64,000 bases of DNA from Roseibium salinum (lineage in GTDB: Bacteria; Pseudomonadota; Alphaproteobacteria; Rhizobiales; Stappiaceae), in assembly GCF_026240905.1 (NCBI RefSeq), contig NZ_JAPEVI010000002.1:62001-126000 (forward strand), read 5' to 3'. Below are positions 50,423-59,869 of the stretch, in pieces. Positions within the stretch are counted from its first letter, which is position 1; every line of letters begins with the position of its first letter. Made by a program: the position numbers and the translations under genes. The notes below the pieces were generated by a model. That model searched no databases and had not been told where the DNA came from. It saw nothing but the letters and a program-made list of their open reading frames with translations.

Positions 50423-51856
50423 TCATGCAGCCGAGGTTGTCTGATGTCTTGCGGCCCGAGCCACTTCCGGTTCGGAACCTGTCTTGCGAAGCGGCTGCGC
50501 CGTCTTTCGCCGGGCAGGTTTCTTCCGGTTCTCGGTTATTGCGACGGCGACGAGCACGAGATCCTCGTCCCCGACGCTGGCCAGGCGCGCAAGCTGACGC
50601 GGTTGCACAAGGAAAATCTCACCCGGTCTTGCCGTCGTGAGTGTCTCCCCAACCTTCGCCCGAGCCACCCCGGAGGCGACGGTGACCACGGTGCCGCCTT
50701 CACGGCCGTCGACTTCGCCGACGCGGCCCGGAGGCAGGCAGAGGCGTCGGATCCCGGTGTCGTGGCCCGCGGAATGTGCATGGGTTTCAGCTTCGCTGCG
50801 GGCGTGCTTCTGGAGCCAGGCAACCGCCTGTTTGACCTGCTGTGCGCTCTTGTGGCTGGTGACCAGCACCGCGTCGGGCGTATCGACGACGATGACGTCG
50901 TCCATTCCCACCACGGCCACCAGCCTGTCCTGTGCGCGGATCAGCGAGTTGTGCGTGTCGACCGCCAGAACTTCACCGGACTGCACATTGCCGTCTGCCG
51001 TCTTCTCGCCAATGCTGTGCACGGCCGTCCAGGCGCCGACATCGTTCCAGGAAATGTCGGCCTCGGCAGCGGCCATTGCGCTGCTTCGCTCGAAGATCGC
51101 GCTTTCCGTTGGTGCGTTCAGCGCCCCCGAGAATGCACTTTCTTCCAGAAGCACACGGTCGGGACCTTCGCTCCCGCCGTCAAGCGCCCGGCGGACCGTC
51201 GCCAGCGTGTCGGGTTGATAGCGTTCGAACTCCTCGATGATCCGCTCGGCCCGCATCATCGAGATGCCCGAAGCCCAGCACGAAAGTCCGTCGACCAGAA
51301 GCTGCGCCGCGCGCTCCCGGTCCGGCTTTTCGACGAAGGCGGCCACCCGGTTCAGACCGGGACAGCTATCGATCAGCGTACCCCTGGTGATGTAGCCGAA
51401 GCCGGTTTCCGGATAACGGGCGGTGACGCCCAGGGTGACGATCCAGCCTTCAAGCGCACCACGCAGCATCTGCTCGGTGGTCTGGTTGAGACTGCCCGAG
51501 ATGACGTGATCGGAGGGCAGTACGAGCATGACCGCGTCGGGGTCGTTGCGCAGGAGATCGAGCGCCGCGGCCAGAACGGCCGGACCGGTATTGCGGCCGA
51601 CGGGCTCACCGATCAATCGTGCCGCGCAGCCGATATCCTCCGTCTGTTGTTTCAGCAGCGGGAGCTGGGCCTCAGCCCCGACGATGGTCGGTTCGTGAAA
51701 TATCTCCGAGCGGTGGCGTTCGACCGTCGCCTGCAGAAAGCTGGGGCCGTCGACCCCGTTTGCCGGCTGAAACTGCTTGGGTTGAAGACGTCGCGACATC
51801 GGCCAGAGGCGCGAGCCCATTCCTCCTGACAAGATAACTGGATAAATGCGTTGCAT
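50423..51856 (-). CDS. algA: AlgA/ManC-type mannose-1-phosphate guanylyltransferase, cupin part degenerate
   Basis: A 477-residue protein. The N-terminal nucleotidyltransferase has L-S-G-G-x-G-S-R-L-W-P-M-S-R (about residue 9), P-K-Q-F, F-V-E-K-P (about residue 175) and A-S-G-I, as in GDP-mannose pyrophosphorylases. The C-terminal part should be a type II phosphomannose isomerase cupin with Q-x-H-x-H-R-x-E-H-W; those histidines are missing, so only GDP-mannose synthesis is predicted and phosphomannose isomerase must come from elsewhere. AGGAG lies eight bases before ATG 51856. Confidence 0.85.
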   Translation of the reverse strand: MQRIYPVILSGGMGSRLWPMSRRLQPKQFQPANGVDGPSFLQATVERHRSEIFHEPTIVGAEAQLPLLKQQTEDIGCAARLIGEPVGRNTGPAVLAAALDLLRNDPDAVMLVLPSDHVISGSLNQTTEQMLRGALEGWIVTLGVTARYPETGFGYITRGTLIDSCPGLNRVAAFVEKPDRERAAQLLVDGLSCWASGISMMRAERIIEEFERYQPDTLATVRRALDGGSEGPDRVLLEESAFSGALNAPTESAIFERSSAMAAAEADISWNDVGAWTAVHSIGEKTADGNVQSGEVLAVDTHNSLIRAQDRLVAVVGMDDVIVVDTPDAVLVTSHKSAQQVKQAVAWLQKHARSEAETHAHSAGHDTGIRRLCLPPGRVGEVDGREGGTVVTVASGVARAKVGETLTTARPGEIFLVQPRQLARLASVGDEDLVLVAVAITENRKKPARRKTAQPLRKTGSEPEVARAARHQTTSAA

Positions 51857-51909
51857 CGTATTCACTCCTGGGTATCGCAGAACAAGCGGTCGATTTCCGA
51901 ACGCTGTTG

Positions 51910-53025
51910 CTATTCGAGCAAGGCAGTGCGGGCGCTCTCGACCTGGCCAAACAGATCGTCGAGCGTTACCAGCGGTTCGCGAACGATGCGAAGATCGACA
52001 TAACGGCCGCTCAGCTCGCTCGGTAAGGAAACCTCGGGGATCAGCGTCACCGGAACCTGGGTGTCGTATTGCCGCGGTGCCGATGCTGCAGGCTGCTGAT
52101 CGGCGAGGCGGGCAAACACGGTCTCACCGCCGGGAAGCTGCACCTGTGCGCCGCCGCTGACCTGTAGATCGAGCAGGGTTTCAGAAGGCACGGAGGCTTC
52201 GATGACCAGTGGTGCATCCGCCTCGGCGAGCCGCAGCAGGGGCTCGCCGGCGAGAACCGTGGCACCCTCGGGAACCGTGGGCTGCGCGGCGCAGTCACAG
52301 GGCATTCCGACGGAAAGGGTTTCCCCGCTGACGGAGGCGATCGAGTAGGCCACCTCGCCAACGGCGGCATCAGAATCGATATAGGTAACCTGGCCGTCGG
52401 CAATGGCTCGCAGAGTTTGCCCGGCAGGCCCGACGAGGCCCGGGCTGTCCAGGTCTGTCACATACAGCCGTTGCTGGACGAGCATGCCGGCCGTCGCGAC
52501 CAGCGCGACCGCCAGAGCGACAACCATCAGACCACCGACGAAGCTGCGCATCCGGGCGCCAATTCCCCGGCGTTTGCTGGTCTCTCCCTTGGCACCTGGC
52601 CCGGTCAGGGCACCTGTGCGGATCACGGAACCCACCGACGCCAGGTCGCCGGCTATCCACGCATTGATCAGGTGGCGCAGCTGGGGCAGGTGTTCGCCGG
52701 CGGGCTCGACGAAGCGCAGTGTCAGCTCGCGCTCGGAGACGCGCAGGATACGCGCGACGGGATGCAGCGTGACTTCGAACCCCTGGAAGGCAAAGGCCAG
52801 GCGCACCGGTCGAACCTGCTCCCCGAGCCCCGGATCGGCAAGGCCGACCGCACGCGCCTCCACGACGGAAAGGCCGGCACCCTGGTATCGCCGACCGTCG
52901 ATGAACACCGAGAACGGTATATCGACGAGCGGATGCTGATCAGCGTAGAGGCCGGAATCCTCGGGTTGGACCGTCGCCTTCTGCTTTGACTCGGCGCTGC
53001 TGTTCGCGTGCTGAGATCCTGTCAT
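51910..53025 (-). CDS. alg44: Alg44-like membrane-fusion protein with degenerate PilZ domain
   Basis: A 371-residue protein: an N-terminal PilZ-like domain (residues about 30-120), one membrane span (about residues 160-185) and a periplasmic HlyD-like beta-barrel domain (residues about 190-360). In Pseudomonas Alg44 the PilZ arginines (R-Q-H-A-R) and D-L-S-A-G-G motif bind c-di-GMP and switch on Alg8. Here the corresponding segments read D-Q-H-P-L and G-L-S-V-V-E, with no arginines, so c-di-GMP binding is doubtful. CGGAGG lies before the next gene, alg8 lies upstream. Confidence 0.78.
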   Translation of the reverse strand: MTGSQHANSSAESKQKATVQPEDSGLYADQHPLVDIPFSVFIDGRRYQGAGLSVVEARAVGLADPGLGEQVRPVRLAFAFQGFEVTLHPVARILRVSERELTLRFVEPAGEHLPQLRHLINAWIAGDLASVGSVIRTGALTGPGAKGETSKRRGIGARMRSFVGGLMVVALAVALVATAGMLVQQRLYVTDLDSPGLVGPAGQTLRAIADGQVTYIDSDAAVGEVAYSIASVSGETLSVGMPCDCAAQPTVPEGATVLAGEPLLRLAEADAPLVIEASVPSETLLDLQVSGGAQVQLPGGETVFARLADQQPAASAPRQYDTQVPVTLIPEVSLPSELSGRYVDLRIVREPLVTLDDLFGQVESARTALLE

Positions 53026-53041
53026 GCAATAATTCCTCCGG

Positions 53042-54517
53042 TCATAGGACGCCCGTTGCCAGCGTCACGCCGAGCGTGAGCCAGCCGAGGGCCAGGACGT
53101 GAATGAAGGTTGAAGTGGCTGCGCGCAGCCGCTGGCCGACTGCAAGAGGCGCCGTTCCGGTATCCGCGCTCTGCCGGGTCCATTTCTGCCGGTCCTGGCG
53201 GAAAAGAACGTAGCTTTTGACAGCAGCGCCAACGATCTGGCTGAAGTAGAGAAGCGGGACGTAGACAATCGGAAATCCGCCGCCGCGAAACGCCGAGAGC
53301 GCAGCGCAGAACAGGTAGCGGGTGAACATCACCCAAGCCAGATACGCCGGCAACGCAATCGGGTCGATGAACAGCGTGGCAATCAGCACCGCGATCGGCC
53401 CGGCAAGCGTCGTCCAGATCGACAGACGCTGGTCGAGGATCGACCACCAGGTAAACATCCCGATCCGCGCAGGTCCCAGTGACAGTGCACGGCCATTGGT
53501 CCGCAGCATGTTTCCGAACCAGCGGCGCATGAGCGCCACGGCGCTGTCGACAAAGCCGGGCCGCGGCTGCGTTTCCATCGAGAGGGAACGCACGTCCGGC
53601 ACATAACTCATCCGATAACCGCGCGCGAGCAGCCAGAACCAGGTGGACTTGTCGTCGCCGGTCAGAAAGTTCACATGGCCCAGCCGCCAATGCTCGATGT
53701 AGTCGTGCTGGACCTGACGCACGAAGTCCGGATTGGTTGCAAGGTCCGCCCGGAAGACGCTCAGACGGCCGGTCAACGTGAGAACCCGGCCGCCGAGCGC
53801 CATGGACGACATCATCATCTGTCGCTGCATGAAACGCAGCGCGAACCAGGAACGGAAGAGCCAGCCTCTCGGAATCTCGGCCGCTTCGTCCGTCGTCAGC
53901 GCGCCGACGCGCCGGTCGGTGAAAAAGGGTGCCGTGCGGGTAATCAGATCCGGGGGCACGCAACTGTCGCCATCGACAAAGACCAAAACGTCGCGGGCGC
54001 TCGGCGCTTCTCGCGCGATCAGCCGGAGGGCACGTGCCATGGCGTCGCGCTTGCCCGTCCCGGGGATCTGGTCGATCAAAAGCCTCAGGTGCGGATGTCT
54101 GCGGCGGGCCCGGGCGAAAAGCGAGCCGATGGCCCGCACGTCGGCGCCGTCGACGACCGAGGCGACAACCGTGGCACCGCCGGGGGAGCGAGCTGCCGCC
54201 TCGATGATCGAGCGGTATACCCGCGCAGTCGTGCTGGCTTCGATCTTATAGGTGGTGACCATGAAGAACGCATGGGCGGGGACCGGGCGGCGCGCATAGT
54301 CGCGTTCCGCCGAACGGCGCAGGCGCGGGAAGCGCCAGCGCGTATAGTACAGCGCCCGCAGGAAGTTGAGCATCGCCCAGCTGTAGCGCCACATGCCGAT
54401 CGCACCGAGCACCAGGAGGAAGCTGCCGATCTCTCCCAGTCCTTTGGCATTGATCCCGACCGCCAACACCGCAAGCGCGGCAAGATAGATGAGATGTCCC
54501 AGCATGGTCTGGCTCAC
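53042..54517 (-). CDS. alg8: Alg8-like glycosyltransferase (GT2), polymannuronate synthase
   Basis: A 491-residue membrane GT2 enzyme with N-terminal spans (residues about 8-55), a cytoplasmic catalytic domain with G-T-G-K-R-D-A-M-A-R-A (about residue 165), D-G-D-S (about residue 193) and G-D-D-K-S-T-W (about residue 290), and several C-terminal spans. This matches Alg8, the mannuronic acid polymerase. GTG 54517 shares bases with the algD stop (GTGA), so that start was preferred to TTG 54523. Confidence 0.88.
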   Translation of the reverse strand: MSQTMLGHLIYLAALAVLAVGINAKGLGEIGSFLLVLGAIGMWRYSWAMLNFLRALYYTRWRFPRLRRSAERDYARRPVPAHAFFMVTTYKIEASTTARVYRSIIEAAARSPGGATVVASVVDGADVRAIGSLFARARRRHPHLRLLIDQIPGTGKRDAMARALRLIAREAPSARDVLVFVDGDSCVPPDLITRTAPFFTDRRVGALTTDEAAEIPRGWLFRSWFALRFMQRQMMMSSMALGGRVLTLTGRLSVFRADLATNPDFVRQVQHDYIEHWRLGHVNFLTGDDKSTWFWLLARGYRMSYVPDVRSLSMETQPRPGFVDSAVALMRRWFGNMLRTNGRALSLGPARIGMFTWWSILDQRLSIWTTLAGPIAVLIATLFIDPIALPAYLAWVMFTRYLFCAALSAFRGGGFPIVYVPLLYFSQIVGAAVKSYVLFRQDRQKWTRQSADTGTAPLAVGQRLRAATSTFIHVLALGWLTLGVTLATGVL

Positions 54518-55833
54518 CAGCAAATGCCCTGATAGGTGCCGTTCGAGACAAGATTGGCGTCAAGGCGGGCAAGGTCGATGACCGGACGTTCAGCCGCCGC
54601 CGCCTTCAGGGCCTCGGTTGCTTCGGCATAGCGATTGCCGATGAGGAGCACGTCCGATTGATCGATCAACTCGTCGATGCTGGGGATCATGCACCCCCTC
54701 AGGTCAGGTCCGTCGCCGTTGCCGCGCCCGATCCCGCCATTGCCGTTGCTGAGAGCCTTGGCAACGAACGGATCGTAGACCCGCACTTCGCCGCCGGCCT
54801 CGATCAGGCGCGCGGCAAGCGCGGCGAGCGGGCTCTCGCGCAGATCGTCCGTTCCCGCCTTGAAGCTGACACCGACGAAGCCGATGCGCTGCTTGCCTGA
54901 ATCGCGAACCATCTGCTCGGCCCGCTCGATCTGCGCCGCGTTGGCCTGAAGAACCGCATCCAGCACCGGCGAACCGACGCCGAGCTCGCTGGCCAGGCAG
55001 CGCAGGGCGCGCACATCCTTGGGCAGGCAAGAGCCGCCGAAAGCGAAACCCGGACGCAGGAAAGCCGGAGACATCGCGACTTTGCCGTCGCTGCACAGGA
55101 CGCGCATCACCTCCTGGCCATCAAGGCCGGAAGCCTTGGCTATGTTGCCGATTTCGTTGGCAAACGTGATCTTGAGCGCACGCCAGGCGTTGGAGGTGTA
55201 TTTGATCATCTCCGCCGTGCCGATATCGACCCTGTTCACCTGGCAGGGAAATCCGGCGTTGAGCTCGCCAAGAAAGTCTCCCGTCGCCTCGTCGAGGGCC
55301 CCGAAGACGACGAGGCCCGGGTCGTCGTAATCGGCGATAGCCGTGCCTTCGCGCAAAAATTCAGGGAAATAGCCGACGCCGAATTCAGATCCGGCCCTCA
55401 GCCCGGAGGCAACCTCCAGGGTCGGCACACAGACCTCTTTCATCGTGCCGGGGACGATGGTCGAGCGCACGATTACACCATGGCGATCGCGCTTGTCGGC
55501 GATCGCCCGGCCGATGTGTTCGCAAGCGGCAATGACATGCGCCAGTCCGACGGAGCCATCCGGATCGCTCGGGGTGCCGACGCAGACGAACGAGGCTTCG
55601 GTCGAAGCAACCGCCCCGACGGCGTCGGTCGTGGCAGAGAGGCGGCCGGAGGCGACGCCGTCGGCCACCAGTTCATCGATGCCGTCCTCGACGACGGTCG
55701 AGCGGCCGGCATTCAACGCCTCGACTTTTCCGGGATCTATGTCGACGGCAACGACCTCATGTCCGTCACGTGCGAGACAGGCCGCCGAAACCACACCGAC
55801 ATAGCCTATTCCGAAAACGCTTATCTTTGCCAT
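54514..55833 (-). CDS. algD: AlgD-like GDP-mannose 6-dehydrogenase
   Basis: A 439-residue UDP/GDP-sugar dehydrogenase with the N-terminal NAD motif G-I-G-Y-V-G (about residue 8), conserved F-L-R-E-G-T, N-A-W-R-A-L-K, the catalytic Cys in G-G-S-C-L-P-K-D (about residue 268), and a C-terminal F-K-A-G-T-D-D-L-R-E-S-P. It makes GDP-mannuronate, the committed precursor. The fused layout with Alg8, Alg44 and AlgA supports GDP-mannose rather than UDP-glucose as substrate. AAAGGGA lies eight bases before ATG 55833. It is the first gene of the operon. Confidence 0.88.
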   Translation of the reverse strand: MAKISVFGIGYVGVVSAACLARDGHEVVAVDIDPGKVEALNAGRSTVVEDGIDELVADGVASGRLSATTDAVGAVASTEASFVCVGTPSDPDGSVGLAHVIAACEHIGRAIADKRDRHGVIVRSTIVPGTMKEVCVPTLEVASGLRAGSEFGVGYFPEFLREGTAIADYDDPGLVVFGALDEATGDFLGELNAGFPCQVNRVDIGTAEMIKYTSNAWRALKITFANEIGNIAKASGLDGQEVMRVLCSDGKVAMSPAFLRPGFAFGGSCLPKDVRALRCLASELGVGSPVLDAVLQANAAQIERAEQMVRDSGKQRIGFVGVSFKAGTDDLRESPLAALAARLIEAGGEVRVYDPFVAKALSNGNGGIGRGNGDGPDLRGCMIPSIDELIDQSDVLLIGNRYAEATEALKAAAAERPVIDLARLDANLVSNGTYQGICW

Positions 55834-56547
55834 TGAGTATGTCCCTTTTACCGATTGACCGCGAAACGCCGAAGACCGGCGAGGCGGTAAAACCTTATGA
55901 ACCTGCACACGGGCCGCCTTCGGCGAAATGCAGAAAAGATGTTTGATTGCAATATCTTCGCACAGGATGCCTGCGTTCTTCAGGACGCAGGACGCTCTAT
56001 TATTTTTTGTGCTGCAGGCCAAACCGACCCGACACTCAGATAACCTAGAGAGCGGGAAGGGGCTCGTGCAGTCGGGAAGGCGGAGCCGATTTGAATGAAT
56101 GATCCCGACGTGGTTTCCGCACGTCCCGACAGGCGTCGGGAAGAAGCCCGACACAATGATGGCAGAGAGGTGACGAGACCCGGATGTTTCCGGCAGAATG
56201 ACGACCCGGGACCGATCGGGCGGGGGGAAGAACCGATTACGGAAGGAATTAACCGCGCCACGGCTTCAGGCCCGTCGATTGCGCCAATTGTGCGCGTGTC
56301 GAGGCATCCGCGATCGCCCGGGCACTGCCCCCGGGAACCTGAGGTGTCCCTTCTACGGTGGGGCCGACAGAGTGCGTTGGTTCAATTGGCTGTGTATGGA
56401 ACCGGCCAGATTTCCTGTTCGGATGATCCAGCGTCAGATAAACAATGGAGCCCCTGCGTCACCTATGTTCTCATTGCGAGGCATGTCGGAACGGTCTCGC
56501 GGATTCAGATGCCCCGACAGGTCGGGAGGCATCTGAGCAGAACCCGC
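55834..56547. promoter_or_regulatory. 714-bp region upstream of algD
   Basis: No convincing gene. It should contain the algD promoter and leader. It holds AGGACGCTCTA (55989-55999), identical to the arm at 17985-17995; a hairpin CCCGAC (56125-56130)/GTCGGG (56135-56140); and, at the far end, the terminator of the type I secretion operon. The long space before a polysaccharide operon usually means multi-site regulation; I cannot name the sites. Confidence 0.5.
56506..56535 (-). terminator. Hairpin after the type I secretion operon
   Basis: CAGATGCC-CCGAC (56506-56518) pairs with GTCGG-GA-GGCATCTG (56521-56535), a 12-bp stem with a two-base bulge, twelve bases after the stop of the adaptor gene on the - strand. 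No T-tract. Confidence 0.55.
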
Positions 56548-57909
56548 CTACCGCTCGCGCAGCGCATGCGCGATCTGGTCGGTGATTGGCTTGACCAGAT
56601 AGCTCAGGACCGTGCGGTCACCCGTCCTCATGAATGTCTCCACCGGCATGCCCGGAACCAGGACGTGATCTCCGAGCTTGCCGAGTTCCGCATCGTCGAT
56701 GGCAAGCCGGGCGACATAATAGCTGGTGCCGGTGCGCTCGTCCTGGCTGAGGTCCGGTGAAAGCGTCAGCAGTTTCGCGTTGAGCTCCGGCGTCGTGCGC
56801 TGATCGAAACTCGGGAACCGCACCCGGGCTCCCTGGCCGGGGGCCATCTGGTCGATATCCACCGGCCGGACCTGGGCTTCGACGATCAGCTGGTCTTCGC
56901 GCGGCACGATGGCCATGACCGTTTCGCCCGGCGCGATCACGCCGCCGATCGTGTGGACGGAAAGCTGGTGCACGTATCCGTCGCGGGGCGCGAGAATATC
57001 GACCCGCGTCAACTCGTCCTCGGCGGCAATCTTCTGTTCTTCCAGCTGTGCGATGCGCGAGCGCACTTCCTGAAGCCGCTCCAGAACTTCCGCGCGGTAG
57101 GTTTCCTCGATCTGCAGGATCTGGATCTTGCGTTCGCTGATCGCCTCCAGCGTCCGGGCGATCTGGGCGATCAGATCGCCGTATTCGCCCTCCAGCCGCG
57201 CCATCTCGCGGCGCAGCGCCGTGACCCGGCTCTTGGACACCAGCTGCTTGTCGAGAAGCCCGCCGAGATCGGCCAATTCCTCTTTGATCAGTTCGATTTC
57301 GGTCTCCTTGGCCCGAACCTGCGCCTCCAGACCCTCCGTCTGCTTGTTGAACTGGCGGATCTGCTCTTCCAGCTGGTTCTTGCGCCCTTCCTTGGAATTC
57401 AGGCGGGCCTCCAGAAGAAGCTGCTGGCTGCGTTCGATATCGCCCAGTTGGCCGCGCCGCTCTTCCGGCCATTCGATGCGGCGAAGATCGTCGCGCTCCG
57501 CTTCCAGGCGCAATTGCTGCGCCGTCAGGTCGGTCAGCTGCTTGGTGACAACGGCGAGGTTGGCGCGCGTGACCGTGTCGTCCAGGCTGATCAGGAGCTC
57601 CCCGGCCTTGACCGTGTCGCCGTTCTTCACCCGGATTTCATGGACGATGCCGCCCTCCCGGTGCTGGACCTGCTTGACGTTGCTCTCCACGACCACCGTG
57701 CCGGCGGAGACGACCGCGCCGGAGATTTCCGTGAACGTCGCCCAGCCGCCGACGCCGCCGACCACGAGGACCGCCAGAAACAGCGCGAACAGAAGATGGT
57801 TGCGCACGGTCTTGCGCAGGCCGTCATCCGCGCTATCCGCTGACGGTCTTGCCTGCAGGGGATCCTGGGGATTGGAAGTCTTGCCTGGCATCTTCATCTT
57901 CCCGCTCAT
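56548..57909 (-). CDS. HlyD-family type I secretion periplasmic adaptor (PrtE-type)
   Basis: A 453-residue protein: short cytoplasmic N-terminus, one span (residues about 40-60), a biotinyl-lipoyl-like domain, a long coiled coil (residues about 125-300) and a beta-barrel near the C-terminus (P-R-D-G-Y-V-H-Q-L, then P-G-Q-G-A-R-V-R-F). It bridges the inner-membrane ABC exporter and an outer-membrane TolC-like channel, which is not encoded in this window. Its ATG overlaps the stop of the ABC gene (ATGA). The nearby RTX protein is the obvious cargo. Confidence 0.88.
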   Translation of the reverse strand: MSGKMKMPGKTSNPQDPLQARPSADSADDGLRKTVRNHLLFALFLAVLVVGGVGGWATFTEISGAVVSAGTVVVESNVKQVQHREGGIVHEIRVKNGDTVKAGELLISLDDTVTRANLAVVTKQLTDLTAQQLRLEAERDDLRRIEWPEERRGQLGDIERSQQLLLEARLNSKEGRKNQLEEQIRQFNKQTEGLEAQVRAKETEIELIKEELADLGGLLDKQLVSKSRVTALRREMARLEGEYGDLIAQIARTLEAISERKIQILQIEETYRAEVLERLQEVRSRIAQLEEQKIAAEDELTRVDILAPRDGYVHQLSVHTIGGVIAPGETVMAIVPREDQLIVEAQVRPVDIDQMAPGQGARVRFPSFDQRTTPELNAKLLTLSPDLSQDERTGTSYYVARLAIDDAELGKLGDHVLVPGMPVETFMRTGDRTVLSYLVKPITDQIAHALRER

Positions 57910-59641
57910 GCCCCGACGCTCCGGCGCGGCACCGCCTGCACCACCTGTTTGAGAACTTCGTCCTTGGGCCCGAAGCCGACCATCTTGCCGTCCCTCAGGC
58001 AGAGGATCTTGTCGACTGTGCCGATCGCGCTGGGGCGATGGGCGATCACGATCACGACGGAGCCCCGTTCCCGCATCGCGCGCACGGCATTGGCAAGCGC
58101 GCCTTCGCCTTCCGCGTCGAGGTTCGAGTTGGGCTCGTCCAGCACGACGAGGAACGGATTGCCGAACAGGGCCCTGGCAAGGGCGACGCGCTGGCGCTGG
58201 CCGGCCGAAAGCGCGCGGCCGCTCCGGCCGATCACCGTATTGTATCCTTCCGGCAAACCGACGATCAGGTCATGCACATCCGCCAGCCGGGCGGCTTCGA
58301 TGATCATCTCGGACGAGGCGTCGGCACGGAACCTGGCGATGTTTTCCGCGATCGTCCCGTCGAAAAGCTGCAGGTCCTGGGGAAGATAGCCGATGAACTC
58401 TCCCCGCCTTGCGCTCGTCCATTGTCCGAGCTCCGCGCCGTCATAGCGGATCACGCCCCTCAGGGCGGGGGCGGCGCCGACGATCGCCCGGGCAAGGGTC
58501 GATTTCCCCGAACCGGACGGGCCGATGATCCCCAGGCCGTCTCCCGCCTGGAGCTCCATGGAGACGTTGTGAACGTAAGGCGCGGCCTCGCCGAACGGCC
58601 CGCAGAACACCTGCTCCAGGGTGATCCTGCCGACCGGAAGCGGCAGGTCCATCTTTTCCGGCTCGGCTTCGGCGGCCGCAGTCACGTCGCGCAAGCGGCT
58701 CAGCGCCTGTCTGCTTGCCACGAAGCCGCGCCACTGCGCGACCGCCTGTTCGATCGGCGCCAGCGCCCGGGAGGTCATGATGGAAGCTGCAATCATCACG
58801 CCGGGGCTGATTTCCTGCTGAATGGCGAGCCACGCTCCGACGCCAAGGATGGCGGACTGGAGCACGAAGCGGATGGTCTTGATGGCGGTTCCGAACAGGC
58901 CGGTCACGTCGGACGCGCTCCGCTGGGTGGCGAGATAGTCGCCGTTGCGGGCATCCCACCTGGAGCTCAGGGCCGCCTGCATCCCCATGGCCGTCACGAC
59001 CTCGGAATTGCGCTGACCCATTTCGACGTCGGCAGCCCGCCTGCCGGCCTGTCCGGCCGCTTCCTCTGCGGGTTCGCGGGACATCATCTCGTTCAGTCCG
59101 ATCAGCACCGAGATGATGACGGCACCGCCGAGGCCGACGAGGCCGAGAAGCGGGTGGAACAGGAACACGATGCCGAGATAGAGCGGCAGCCAGGGAATGT
59201 CGAAGATCGCGGCCGGACCGGGCCCGGACAGGAATGTGCGGATCGTATCCAGGTCCTGCACCGGACGCAGGCTCGCGGCCCTGCGTCCGAGCCGCACGGG
59301 CAGACTGTTGGAGACCTTGTAGACGATGCCGGAAAGACGGGCATCGACCCGCTGGCCCAGCCTGGACAGGATGCGCGCGCGCGCGCTTCCAGGAATCCGT
59401 AAAAGACATAGAGCACCATGGCCAGTGAACCGATGGCCACCAGCGTCGGCACGGAGCCGCTCGCCAGCACCCGGTCATAGACCTGGAGCATGAAGACCGG
59501 TCCGGTCAGCATCAGGATGTTGATGACGAAACTGACGGCCGCGACGCCCCAGCAGGCCGTCCGGATGGGACGGAAGGCCATGGCGACCTGGTTGTCCCGG
59601 CCGCTGGTCGATCTTGCGCTGCGCTGTCTTGCTCTGGTCAT
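57906..59641 (-). pseudogene. Type I secretion ABC exporter (PrtD-type), frameshifted at a (GC)7 tract
   Basis: Together two frames encode a PrtD-type exporter of about 577 residues. The N-terminal part (from ATG 59641) carries the first membrane spans (L-T-G-P-V-F-M-L-Q-V-Y-D-R) and runs into the wrong frame after G-F-L-E-A-R-A-R. The correct frame resumes with I-L-S-R-L-G-Q-R and continues through L-G-R-R and Q-D-L-D-T to Walker A G-P-S-G-S-G-K-S-T, signature L-S-A-G-Q-R-Q-R and Walker B L-V-V-L-D-E-P. The shift sits at the 14-base GC tract 59373-59386: six GC units would restore the frame, seven break it. It is therefore a mutation, a sequencing artefact or a phase-variable switch. Confidence 0.82.
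59373..59386. repeat. (GC)7 dinucleotide tract causing frameshift
   Basis: Seven GC units inside the exporter gene between the codons for F-L-E-A-R-A-R and I-L-S-R. Removal of one unit (2 bp) joins the two frames. Short dinucleotide tracts are prone to slippage. Confidence 0.8.
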
Positions 59642-59774
59642 GTGTATCTGGAGCCCGCGATGAATTTTCGGGCTGACTCCTAACCCGCGGCGGCGGACAC
59701 GCACAATCAACCAGAGCGTCTGATTGCGGTATGCCCCCAGGAAACTGCAGTGGCTGTGGAAGATTGTGCATACA

Positions 59775-59791
59775 CCGCCTGTAACAGGCGG
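59775..59791. promoter_or_regulatory. CCGCCTGT-A-ACAGGCGG palindrome
   Basis: Perfect 8-bp arms around one base, in the divergent region between the exporter gene and the ECF sigma gene, 25 bases before the TGATCC element. It may be an operator for either direction. Confidence 0.5.
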
Positions 59792-59815
59792 ACGGCAAAC
59801 TAACTTTTCCGGGAG

Positions 59816-59844
59816 TGATCCATTCATCGCATGCTAGCGTATCG
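59816..59844 (+). promoter_or_regulatory. RpoE-type promoter candidate for the sigma factor gene
   Basis: TGATCC (59816-59821), 18 bases, then TATCG (59840-59844). The TGATCC -35 element matches the one known for the RpoE-ChrR group in Rhodobacter; the -10 fit is only partial. Transcription would start near 59852, after the first possible ATG. Confidence 0.5.
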
Positions 59845-59869
59845 GTGCCGGATGCAAACAGGTGCGGAT

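Noticed and set aside
56095..56760. + strand frame in the algD upstream region.
   Set aside because: It overlaps the end of the adaptor gene in antisense and has no family features.
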